Below, piece by piece: positions 28,132 to 37,411 of a stretch of DNA of 37,654 nt. Under the pieces are notes generated by a model, which searched no databases, was not told where the DNA came from, and saw nothing but the letters and a program-made list of their open reading frames with translations. Each line of letters starts with the position of its first letter. Positions within the stretch are counted from its first letter, which is position 1. This DNA is from Nemertoderma westbladi (taxonomy: Eukaryota; Xenacoelomorpha; Nemertodermatida; Nemertodermatidae): NCBI GenBank assembly GCA_032718475.1, contig JAUCBJ010008286.1, positions 1 through 37,654 on the forward strand, in the 5' to 3' direction. The translations under genes were made by a program, and so were the position numbers.

Positions 28132-29237
28132 CTTTCCACCACCCCTGGGGCCAGTCTGACTGATGTTATTATCAGACCGGGCTGGAGGGTGGCCCTATGC
28201 TTCCCGGGTTCTGTTTTCGGTCCCCTGATCACACCGGCACAGCTCGTCGAACGTGTAGCCAGATGGGCGGCTACTGTCAACTTACTGTGGCCTGACTGTA
28301 CATTGAGCCAACTCAGAGAGTCAACCGGCGGGTGGACCAGTCGATAGCGATCGAGCACCAAGGTCGCCCTTGGGCCTAACCGACGGTCTTGTCCCAGGTG
28401 GGCTTGCGCTACCCAACATGGAATATTGATACGTAAGTTCCACAAACAATACTGACTAGTGCGAAAGCTAGGAACAAGTAACCACTTACCAGTCACTGTA
28501 CACGTGTACTCAACAGATGTTCACAATATCAAGTACACAACGGTAAACACAAATTCGGACACATACCATGCACACAGAGGACATAATAGGGAAAGACAAA
28601 ATCGGGGTCAAAATCGAGAAAGACAGGGAATAGTTGTATCGACTGGAGAATATGAGGAAAGAGAGTCGAAAGTACTTTATTTTACCGTCAGGGTAAAATA
28701 ACTTTGTGTGCACAAAGTATGCTGGGGCGCAGTAGAGATATGGTCCTACTAATCCCAGCGGCAACTGAGCCAACTGGCAAGGTTTCCTACACTCACTCGT
28801 AGTGGCCACACATACGATCACATGTACTCACGTACCCACAGCAACAGAAAGCTCATCTCAGACCTAAACACACTCCAAAGACCAATCAGCTGAACATGGA
28901 GACAATAACATATAGTATCAAAAAAACGGAACAGCTGACGGTCAATGGCACACATCCAAGCCCCAAAGCTAACGGCCACTCGTTGCCCACATACAAAACA
29001 CAGTTCACACCACATGAAACACAAATCACGCCATGCCACCACCCCTACTGTGTACAGGAATGGCAGTACGGCAACAGGCCGACTAGGCAATACCACGGCA
29101 CCATGTCGATTCATGGTTCGTCAGACACGAGGGCCTTAAGTATCTCCGTTGCACTTAGATACCGATTTAACGTGCCCCCAGACCCTCACGAGTCCGCCGC
29201 CGCCTGTTATACGCACCCCTATAGAGACCTCAACTCT
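28132..29237. other. ~1.1-kb foreign segment inside element 2 pol
   Basis: Protease-RT linker sequence ends at EKRSLEMMEDTIR (near 29243) and the next expected residues, LPTGHFEVGMLW, appear near 28085. In this family these two motifs are normally adjacent, so about 1.1 kb has been inserted or substituted. I found no inverted repeats, TG...CA ends or clear target duplication. An intron reading (GT...AG) is possible on sequence alone, but both splice sites are poor and there is no pyrimidine tract. Two adjacent stem-loops lie at 28677-28718. No ORF in it is convincing. Confidence 0.6.
28677..28718. other. Two adjacent perfect stem-loops
   Basis: TTATTTTACC (28677-28686) pairs with GGTAAAATAA (28692-28701) across a 5-base loop. 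Next to it ACTTTGTG pairs with CACAAAGT (28701-28718) across a 2-base loop. Both stems are mismatch-free. Confidence 0.8.
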
Positions 29238-30587
29238 TTAGGTACGTATGGTATCTTCCATCATCTCTAGCGACCGTTTCTCATCAGTGGACATGGTTAA
29301 GTCGTATCCACCGGGTTCCATTGCGTCCCTATCCAGCCATTCGACGGTTCTAGCTCCTGTCTTGAGGTCCTGGCATATCAGTTCCTTCTGCAACTCCTCC
29401 TCCTCACTGTATTGGAAAATGTCGAGGTCTCGATATTTTGCCACTTGACCCTCCACTATATTGGTATAAGTCGAAACATTACTCAAATAGGTGGCGTGGG
29501 CCGCTGAACCAGACCCACGGGTCTGATAACAGTAGTCCTCGGGTTCACTATCTGTCCGGTCATTGTAGAGTGGTTCCGACAATCTAACATTATCGGGAAT
29601 CAACTCCTCGTCCGACTCGCTAACGTCACTATAGTGGTCAATACAGGTTCTCCTAAACTCGTCTATGTCTGGTGGTTCTACTAACGGTGGTTGAGTTACA
29701 GGCTGTAATCCGTCGTGTCTATCCTTTGGCTTGTCACCACCTGAAAACTCATAAGACATGGGTACTCGTGTATACCAACATAGTATAGTCCTATGGGCGT
29801 GTGGTCCATTTACATGCGGCTCAGCTGGTCTCGTTTCCCATATTTGGTGCGCGATCAGCTGTTCTGCTCCAATCAACATAGATACATTCCTATAACCTAC
29901 CTGGTGTCTTGGTATTCTGAGCTTGTCAAAATACTCCTGTGCTATGGGACTCATCGGTGGCACCTTACCTAACTGCCTGCCGAACCCTTTCATAGCTAGA
30001 CACTTGAATCCGTCCAATGGCAACGCTCTCCGTTCTTGGCGAGTGTGCTGGTCTCTCGGGAGTAGGGAGTCTAGTTCTACCGAAATCTTGTGTCCCTTGA
30101 GGTCCCCTACCCCGTGCATGGATTTTAACTCTATTTGGATTTCCTCAGTGTCCTGGAAGCTGGAAACGGCTCTCGCCACTTCCTTGTCTATATATGACAA
30201 TGTGGACGCAGTGTCCAATATCACATATATTCTCTTCGATCCCTTGTCTCCAGTAAGTTTCACCGGAATCACGCTGAATATTTCCGACGTGGCCGATGAC
30301 AAATACGTCCACGCGCTGGGTGATGAACTATCCGCGGTGAACCCTTGGCAGGTCACCTCTCTCGCGCTCGCCTCGCCATCCTCGTCAGACAAACCTGGTT
30401 GATATCCATCGTCCTGGATGCCGGTGTACGTATTTCTTCTCATCATTACGGGATCTCTGCTCCCCTTCCTTTGAGGATTTCTCTGTAGGTAACGGTCTGT
30501 TGGGGTATGGAAATCCGCATGTAGCAACTTGTGATGTAGTCTGCCGCATTCCATGCATCCGTCCTTGCTGTTCATGGCCTGGCGCAA
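29238..30587 (-). pseudogene. Element 2 gag end and aspartic protease
   Basis: Starts with the last BEL/Pao zinc knuckle (CMECGRLHHKLLH), reached by a frameshift from the preceding gag piece, then a variable linker. A retropepsin-like domain follows: FSVIPVKLTGDKGSKRIYVI, D125-T-A-S128 in place of the usual DTGS or DSGS, STLSYIDKEVARAV and later NVSMLIGAEQLIAH. Then an acidic linker (DHYSDVSESDEELIPDNV) and the start of the RT-flanking region (MSTDEKRSLEMMEDTIR). The D-T-A-S form also occurs in retroviral-type proteases, so activity is not excluded. The related palindromic word at 29510 encodes YQTRGSG. Confidence 0.87.
29510..29525. repeat. Palindromic word CAGACCCACGGGTCTG
   Basis: 7-bp arms CAGACCC/GGGTCTG around a 2-bp centre. 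It is the most diverged of the five related palindromes in element 2. Confidence 0.65.
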
Positions 30588-30777
30588 GACATGCCCAACA
30601 GGTGTCCAACGTCTGCACTTGAACTCTTCTCTGTTCCGAAGTTAATTCTTTGAACCGTCTGCAACTGTCTAACTTATGGTCGTCTGATCTTACCTCTTTT
30701 AGTAGGCAGAATTGGCAACCTACAAATCCATCCGGCAACTCCTGTTGCTTTACCTTAGGTCTATCTGACCTCTCACC
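30385..30777 (-). pseudogene. Element 2 Gag C-terminal zinc-knuckle region
   Basis: Open from about 30777 (DRPKVKQQELPDGFVGCQFC). It shows CQFCLLKEVRSDDHKLDSC, then RRFKELTSEQRRVQV and CWACLAPGHEQQ, the standard BEL/Pao arrangement, after which a 1-nt shift near 30570 moves to the frame holding CMECGRLHHKLLH. Everything N-terminal of this (DUF1759-like capsid part) is missing: upstream sequence is unrelated. Element 2 is thus truncated at its 5' end. Its knuckle sequences differ from element 1 Gag (CALCDGPHRLSAC), so the two elements are different families. Confidence 0.8.
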
Positions 30778-31018
30778 TTACCATACTCGCGAGTCTGATC
30801 TAAAGGCAGGGGTACTCGAATCGTTGCCAGTCCAGTTTGGTGGCCTAGGAATACCATTGCCTGTCGACCTAGTATCGCAGCACGTAAATTCCAAAGAAGT
30901 CTGTGAGCCATTCAACCACAGTGGCAATATATTGGTGGTGTGGGAGGCACAGTTACACATCACCAACAGAATAAAATCCCGGTCGCTTACCACTGTACAC
31001 ACGAAGGTCACTGTGTCA
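30778..31018. other. Unassigned stretch upstream of element 2 gag
   Basis: No supported gene. A 77-codon minus-strand frame (31011-30778) ends where gag begins, but has no family features and starts with GTG. The minus strand reads ATGGTAAGGTGAG at the border, which resembles a splice donor; this may be chance. Confidence 0.4.
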
Positions 31019-31100
31019 GTGTTATTGGCGCAGTGGTCAGATAGGTTAAGGCGTAGGTTACATTCTAGGTAGGTCAGGGGTTCAAATCTGGGTCGGGAAA
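31019..31100 (+). other. tRNA-derived Pol III promoter (SINE head or tRNA pseudogene)
   Basis: A box TGGCGCAGTGG at 31026-31036 and B box GGTTCAAATCT at 31079-31089 match the Pol III type 2 consensus at tRNA-like spacing. The sequence between resembles a Leu/Ser-type tRNA (GGTTAAGGCG after the A box) but does not fold as a proper tRNA by eye. A T-rich run follows. A SINE body may extend right toward the poly-C tract at 31338. Confidence 0.6.
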
Positions 31101-31605
31101 TTTTTTATTTTGTTGGTCTCGGCAGCTCTTACAATTAATGCAACAATTTGTATCCAATGCTGTATCTTCTGCATTGTTGTCAAGGATGAATTGTGGTTCG
31201 ATGTCAACAAGCGATCGTATAAAAATGGATCTCATCACGTTTTTCAACGCGATATAGACACCGACCCTACTAAGCACTATCATATAAATATCATTATGTT
31301 CCTTGCGGTGCTGGGCACGCTAGTATTATGGGATGTACCCCCCCCCCCCCCCCCCCCCCCCAACCCCACTCGTTAACATAATATAACTAGTACTGATACG
31401 ATTGTTTGACGTATTGGATAATGTGCAATAGGATTATCGTGCGTATGTTAATCATATATTTCATGTTTGCTGCCCAACGTGTATATACAATTCGGTTCCG
31501 CCTGATTTTATTTCTGCCTTATTTCACATTTTATTTCTATGTTGTTTACAATCATGATAAATAAATAATTTTAATATATGGCGCCACCGTGCGGCCGCAA
31601 TACGA
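31101..31605. other. Non-coding stretch with a 24-base poly-C run
   Basis: No supported gene. C24 at 31338-31361 follows GGGATGTA and precedes AACCCCAC. It could be the end of a SINE body starting at 31019, a microsatellite, or a run whose length the assembly got wrong. Confidence 0.6.
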
Positions 31606-31629
31606 ATGAAAATGATAATGAAATGTAAC

Positions 31630-32219
31630 CCTCACCAAACTAACCTCAAAGCAGAACACCTCCAGTTGAACGAGTTAGTGGTGGAGAATGGGGTGTCGAT
31701 GTGGATAAACTCCCATCCAATCACCCTACACCGCACCCATCTTACCAAGGAGGAGTTTCGCGACGCCATCTGTCTGCGTGAAGGTTGGCAACCCCAGTCT
31801 CCCTGGGCTGTTGGGACACGAGTTTCAGTTAATGAGATCCTGTCGTGTCCTACAGGCAGATTTCCATAAATCCAACACAACAAAATCCGGGACTTTGTGG
31901 CTGATACACTAACCGAGGATGCCCACAATGTCACAGTGGAGCCCCATTTACAACCGATATCTGGGGAAGTATTAAACCGATGATCCATGTCCACCAACCA
32001 ACAGACACGTCTAGATGTCTCAGTTTCTGGTTTCTGGGGTACCCGATTCCAAACACCTACAAGTCTGTTTTTAATCCCCTAGCAGAAACCAACGCCACTA
32101 TGTCTCCAGAAGGTGCGCACTCGTTCCATGAGCAGTGGAAGTGTAATAAATATGAGGAACGAGTGAGGGAGGTTGAACTCGCCACCTTTACCCCATTGAT
32201 CTTCTCAACGTTCGGCTAG
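31630..32219 (+). pseudogene. Degenerate retroelement-associated C-terminal domain
   Basis: A decayed copy of a domain common in invertebrate repeats, with the pattern (S)CPTGGFPxxRHNEIRD...IEPxLQPxxGE...RLDVSxxGFW...FNPxA...ERVxEVEhaxFTPLxFS. Here: VSMWINSHPITLHRTHLTKE, FRDAICLREGWQP, SCPTGRFP, TAA at 31867-31869, then IQHNKIRDFVADTLTEDAHN and VEPHLQPISGEVL in the same frame. After frame shifts come RLDVSVSGFWGTRFQ and FNPLAETN, then YEERVREVELATFTPLIFST. In the copies I know of, this sits at the C-terminus of reverse-transcriptase-bearing repeat proteins; I am not certain of the element class. Broken by at least one stop and two shifts. Confidence 0.68.
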
Positions 32220-33671
32220 ATTTCACTAACTACCCCACAGTTCTTTTAAACAACTTAGTATAAACTGTCTGAGAAACGTGATATCAGCTACACTGAGTGC
32301 TGCAACTGGGTGTGACATCAGGTAAGCTTTGTGCTACTGCAGGCTGATTGCCTGATGTGTCTCCGGGGGTCGCAATCCGCCCATCACCTACCCATGCATA
32401 CTTTCCAACGCGGACCTGGGTGGTAGTCCATGACTGCATGAAGTTCACCGACATTGAAATGTCCTTGTCAACAGACTGAAATACTGAAATACCTATTTCG
32501 GTTTGAATTTCCCGCCATTTGGGATTTACCGATTTTATATGTTAATATTTTCAAGGTAATAAATAATTGTCATTAAAAGCGTTAATGATACTTTACAAAG
32601 AACTAGGAATTCTACCAACTTAAAATTTGTAAAATTTGTTTAACTTAAAATTACAGCAAGTAGCTACACTGATGTTTGATATATCCAACAATCTCGACAA
32701 ATCAAGTCTGTCAAAGTTATTTCCAAAGGTCTCAGACATTCACTCTCATAATAAGAGAGCGACAACATCAAAAATTACCATTTTAACAATGTCTGCCTTG
32801 TTGTCGCGCATCGCCTTTTCACATTTCAGGGCGCCAAAATTTGGAATGACCTGCCCGAAAATATTCGGGCCTCCAAATCGAAATAGGAATCCACTAATTC
32901 TTTTATGAAACTCGTAGAAGACCATTGGGGCTACGTTCCTATCGAATGGGGGTACAAAAAATATGTCGGCAATAGGGGCCAAAAAGGGCCAGAATTTGTA
33001 AAGTAGTTTTTATCGAATAATTTTTTATTTTTAACTTTAGTTGGTTAAGGTACATTCTATACAGTCAATATCCATACGGGGAATTCAAATATGCTATCGG
33101 TTTTGCTCCAAGGATGATATTAAAAAAATGAGGGCCAAAATTATAATTTCGCGCTTCAAACTTGCTTCGCGGGAAATCGTCTAGCTCGAAAACTACTTAA
33201 CTTACGGGAGATTTGTTTACACAGACTTATAGTGCGTTAAATTATCTATCTAACAGCGTTAATCACAGCGCCGGAGGTATTATAAAACTGGAGCGGCAGG
33301 CGATCGTGTGAAATATAATATTTATAAAAAGGGACGAAAAATTTTTTTTTTTAACAAATCGCTATTCCATTATAATTTAGCGTATTGCGCCAAAAGTACC
33401 TGTAAAAAGTATCAAATTAACTCCGCTATCTTTTATCTTAACATATATAATTAAAATTACGAATTTTAAGGGTCGAAAAATATCGCGTTATTTTGGCCCT
33501 TTTTTTTAATTTTTTTGGGGCCAAAAATAACCCCTTCTCAAAAGATTAAGAAAAAAATTACGGCAAAGAATATACCAATTTTATTGAATTTGGACCACCA
33601 GAACCGAAGTTAGAGCGATTTTAGTGAAAAAATAAAAATAATTTTTTTTGCAAAAAAATTAAGAATGGTCA
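32220..33671. other. Non-coding, AT-rich stretch
   Basis: No supported gene. Short palindromes are present: GCCCGAA/TTCGGGC with a 4-base loop near 32853, and GGCCC/GGGCC arms around an A/T-rich loop near 33496-33528. GGCCAAAA words recur (32970, 33124, 33523), suggesting remnants of a repeat, but no ends can be defined. Confidence 0.5.
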
Positions 33672-33744
33672 GGTCAATATTGGATTTCGAACCCGCGAAC
33701 TTAGGTTTCATTAACGTGATTGATAACCACTAGACTATGTGACC
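33672..33744 (-). other. tRNA-like sequence (SINE head or tRNA pseudogene)
   Basis: 73 nt on the minus strand, starting GGTCACATAGTCTAGTGG and ending with TTGACC, so the ends pair as an acceptor stem for the first five bases. A box TAGTCTAGTGG, resembling Val/Glu-type tRNAs, and B box GGTTCGAAATC are present. The anticodon arm does not form a clean 5-bp stem with a 7-base loop, so a functional tRNA is unlikely. No CCA is encoded, as expected in animals. Confidence 0.55.
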
Positions 33745-35228
33745 AAGAGAATTTGAAATTTTCGAGTGACTATTTTTAAACATAAATAACTTCGGTTCTA
33801 CAGGGCCGTTTGATCTGAAACTTTTTTCATTGGATAGAGGATAGATTGTAGTGTGTGAAATAGGATACAACTTGGGAAAAGACGCATGTGCACTTAGTGC
33901 AAAATGCACTTAAATAGTGAACATTTTTTCGATATTTCAAACACTGTTATTTCCAGTTCTATTCATCGTAGAATATTATTTTTTGGATTAAAATGTAGTT
34001 TGGAATGATTTCTAACTATAATCGTAACATTTGTTTAACTTTTTATGTCTATAAAGTGACTTAAAAATGTCCATGAATATGGTCCAAAATCGCAAATCCA
34101 GATTTATTAAATTGGATTTTTGACACTTTTAGCGACTGACACTTGATCATACACCATCGTAGATCGGTAGAGGATAAACATAAGTTTGTTAAATAAGAGC
34201 CACCATTACGATCTGCTAAAGTGCATTTGTACAAATAAGTGTGCAAAAGTGCAAATTTTTTAATAAGGTCAAATTATATAGTATTGGGTTCTTTTCTTTG
34301 CAGATACTTTATTTTCATATTAATATGTTGTTTGAACCTTACTGAGCGCATTAGGGGATATGCGTACAAATAACCGGCCCTTATGAGGCTTCGATTGGGT
34401 AAATTAATAAAACATAAGGTTGTATAGTATAATATTCTAAAAACCAGTGTGATATTAAATGCACTTTAAATAATAAATAGAAATCAAATAACAAATGGAC
34501 CACACAATTAAAAACTCGCACAATTTTGTACTTATTATATCGCTTCAAATTAATTCAACAGTGGATATTTGTGGGAAGGGGGAAGTTACAGTGTGCATTC
34601 GGGGGAAGTTTGGTGAACTGCATTTATGCAGTGAATCCAAACTTCCCCCTTTGATATATCATATACTTAAGACATGCTAGGGTGACGGGGAAATATTTGT
34701 TACTGTCACACTTTGCTTCCATTTATCCTATCCTTTATTATTACCCCAGTCAGATAAGAGATAATAAATCAGTAAAAACTAAACTAAACTGTCTTTCATG
34801 CAAACAAATTTCTAACTAAAGACGGGTGAATGACCATGACCATGGAAATAATTTTAAATATAATTGTATATCAACTATTTGGGGAGGCTTCCAAGTTAAA
34901 CCCGAAAACAATTATTTTGTTACATATATATAGTAAATAACGTTGTATGTTCTTCTTCCTCTCATAATAAAATATAAATGAAATATCTCAGATCGCTATG
35001 CCCTGTAACATTTCACAACCAAAATATTTAAGTGTGAAAAGTGTAGGCCTACCACACACCGCCCAAACAACCGCAAACGCATAGCCAACAAATTTAACAA
35101 AAGGTTACATACATGTTGGGTTCATGACGAGATGAGTGAAAATTGATCGCGTAATATAAAGTAAAAAATTAAGAGACGGGCTGGCTCTCCTCCACTTTCT
35201 TACCCAATGGATATGTTGTTGTAATAAT
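33745..35228. other. Non-coding stretch with a strong hairpin
   Basis: No supported gene. AT-rich, with the 49-bp hairpin at 34601-34649 listed separately. Confidence 0.5.
34601..34649. other. 49-bp imperfect palindrome / hairpin
   Basis: GGGGGAAGTTTGG (34601-34613) pairs perfectly with CCAAACTTCCCCC (34637-34649). Inside, ACTGCAT pairs with ATGCAGT around a 2-base loop. A partial extra copy of the left arm (GGGGGAAGTTACA) lies 24 bp upstream at 34577. The fold has 20 bp of stem with one small internal loop, within the size of small hairpin RNAs or a cruciform. Confidence 0.85.
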
Positions 35229-36011
35229 CTAATATTGGGGCGGCTTTCTCTCGGTCCTGATGTCTGTTCTTAGAATAGGTGTATGTTTGTCTACTATCTT
35301 TTGTATTGATCCTAATATAGGTTCAGTGTTACTAACATAAAATATGGTATATTTACTTTTATTTCGTTTTTTATCATTTTGTAGAGATTCTAACTGTGTC
35401 TGAATAGCTGCCGCTGCAAATTGTGTAGTAACATCGGCCAGTCTCCAACCCCTAGCAATGAATGCTGCTCCATATTCATAAAGTGCTTGCATTAAATCCT
35501 CCATTCGTGAATTGTTACGCCTCAATCGTAGGGCAACCCCATATGGAACGTGTTTAAGTTGACTGTGCGGATGGGCTGAGTGCGGACATATATATTGATG
35601 GACGTCTGTTGGTTTGTGGTATATTTTTGTTTGAAGTATTCCATTGTCATCAAAAAATATAGTTAAATCTAAGTAATTAATTTTCCTTCCATATTCTTAT
35701 AATTTAAACTTTATTTTCCCAGGTTTAACGGTATTGTTGAGGTGGTCAATCAGAATACCGATATCTTCATCTTCTTGTTCAAGTGTAATAGCTATTCCAT
35801 CATCTCTAAATCGTTTCCATTCTTCTGGAGGCTTTGGTGAAGTTCGGACTGCTGTATCAATATATTCAGCACCAAAAATGTCTGTGTAAGAGCAAGAGTA
35901 TGATGGGCCCATTGCCGACCCATCCACTTGTGTGTAATGTTTTCCATTAAAACTACAATTATTACAATTTAAACATAATTCTAGAGCTTCAGTCAAACAT
36001 TCTACTGGCAC
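35229..36011 (-). pseudogene. Penelope-like element reverse transcriptase fragment
   Basis: One frame with a TAA at 35699-35697. It reads LTEALELCLNCNNCSFNGKH, QVDGSAMGPSYSCSYTDIFG, EEWKRFRDDGIAI (catalytic DD, where FIDDIF is usual), KINYLDLTIFFDDNG, IYHKPTDVHQYICP and HVPYGVALRLRRNNS. This is the RT core and thumb pattern of Penelope-like elements (AMGxxxxxxxAxxF; YLD; KPTDxHxYxxxxSxHP; PYGxALRxRR). The N-terminal part of RT is missing (frame lost just beyond 36011) and no GIY-YIG endonuclease follows the stop at 35229. A dead, truncated copy. Confidence 0.87.
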
Positions 36012-37177
36012 TGGGGGAGAGTCTAATTAATTAATTAAAGTAATTTCTTATAATTTTTATTTAACGTGGTTGATCTTGGTTTCCTTACAATTATATTTAT
36101 ATATTTATATATATACAATATATATATACAATATATATTTTGAATAAATTTTGGGATCCAAAACTCCGTTTTCTTCGTTTTTATTAATTTTTCTCAACTT
36201 GCCTTCTGTGCAATTTCTGTTACGCTTTGATTCTTTGGGTTTGCCACTTTTGTACAGTAAATTGTTTTATGTATCTTTAGGGGTCAGTAGAAATATTCTC
36301 ACTCATTTTATGTGTTAAATTGCAAGTGGACGCGGCGCTGTCCACCTCTACATTAGAGTATTCGCGTGATATCCAGGAACTAGTGGCACTTGCCACTTAC
36401 TATCTGGAGCTCACACGAATTCAGATCCACAACCTATAAATAAAATAACGTATGGTACATAGTAATATAATGTACTTTGACTTATCTTGTGTTTATTATT
36501 TGTGTTGGTATTGGTTGGGTCTGTCGTTCCTTATTCTGTTGAAATGAAATAAAATTCATCTTCAAGTTGTAGTGTAAACCTTGAAGGATAAACACCATTT
36601 TTAAAATTAAAGTAATAAATTCTTAGGTAATTCGCATGCAACAAATTTAAATATTGTCAGTTATTGAAAACACTCCCAACTCTTACACAACTCACAACCT
36701 ACCAATGTTCCCTCTAAGAAAATCAACCATGGGATCTTTTATTACAATAACATCTGTGCCGCTTTTCATAACAAGAAAGGAGCGCTGCAGAGCGCTTTCA
36801 GAGCGCTAATAATTCCATGCACGCAATAAACATGTTCATAGCAACCAACCTAATCCATCACATGCGTACAGAGTAATATATATAACCCCCAGGTTAGATA
36901 CACTCGAGGAGACAATGCAGGAAAATATATAGAAATATCTTCCATATGGAAGATTGTAATCTCCGATCGATATTACATAATGTTGAAGTTGTCTTAAACA
37001 CATCGTATCCCTTACATATGCTTTATGTGTATAATTAATCCCATACGAAGTTAATTTACTGTAGTGTGTTGTAAACATTAATTTTGTGACATTTCCACAT
37101 AATTAAAGTAGTCAAAGTCTGTAAATACGGCCTACAATTTTTCACAAAGCTAGTAGGATTATTACAGGTTAACCATC
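36012..37177. other. Intergenic stretch with AT microsatellite and AGCGCT triplet
   Basis: No supported gene. An (AT)-rich microsatellite with TATATATACAATATA repeats lies at about 36095-36140. AGCGCT occurs three times at 36781, 36791 and 36802. The last part should contain the promoter and 5' UTR of the gene starting at 37178; I could not pick a TATA box with confidence. Confidence 0.5.
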
Positions 37178-37411
37178 ATGTCGGGATTTGTCTGGGTCTG
37201 GGTACTAAGCATTCTTGTTGGGTCGCTTGAAGTTATGGCGGCACCAACTACTACGGAAGATCAAACTACTAAAGCCCCAGTGGCTTCGACTACTGCCCCA
37301 GTGGCATCGACTACTGCCGCCCCAGTCGCATCGACTACTGCCGCCCCAGTCGCATCGACTACTGCCGCCCCAGTGGCATCGACTACGGCACCAGTAGCAT
37401 CGACAACTCAG
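37178..37411 (+). CDS. First coding exon of a secreted mucin-like protein
   Basis: ATG at 37178 opens 78 codons that end exactly at a splice donor: CAACTCAG|GTACGT at 37411/37412, phase 0 (reading on would give a stop after two codons). Residues 1-22 (MSGFVWVWVLSILVGSLEVM, then AAP) form a signal peptide with likely cleavage after VMA. The mature part is Thr/Pro/Ala/Ser-only repeats, APVASTT about six times after TTTEDQTTKAPVA, suited to dense O-glycosylation. This suggests an extracellular mucus or matrix protein. It is the only gene in the window that looks like a host gene. The downstream exons lie beyond the window. Confidence 0.75.
37272..37408 (+). repeat. 18/21-bp minisatellite coding APVASTT
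   Basis: GCCCCAGTGGCATCGACTACT and variants recur six to seven times inside the mucin-like exon, some copies lacking one GCC. All units are multiples of three, so copy changes keep the frame. Confidence 0.92.

Noticed and set aside
28818-29114. 98-codon minus-strand ORF rich in Cys and Trp
   Set aside because: Composition unlike a conserved protein, no motif, and it lies in the foreign segment with several competing frames.
30650-31072. 140-codon plus-strand ORF
   Set aside because: Antisense to the element 2 gag zinc knuckles and then unassigned DNA. No motif.
31632-31997. 121-codon minus-strand ORF
   Set aside because: Antisense to the HNEIRD-type domain remnant, which has the recognisable motifs.
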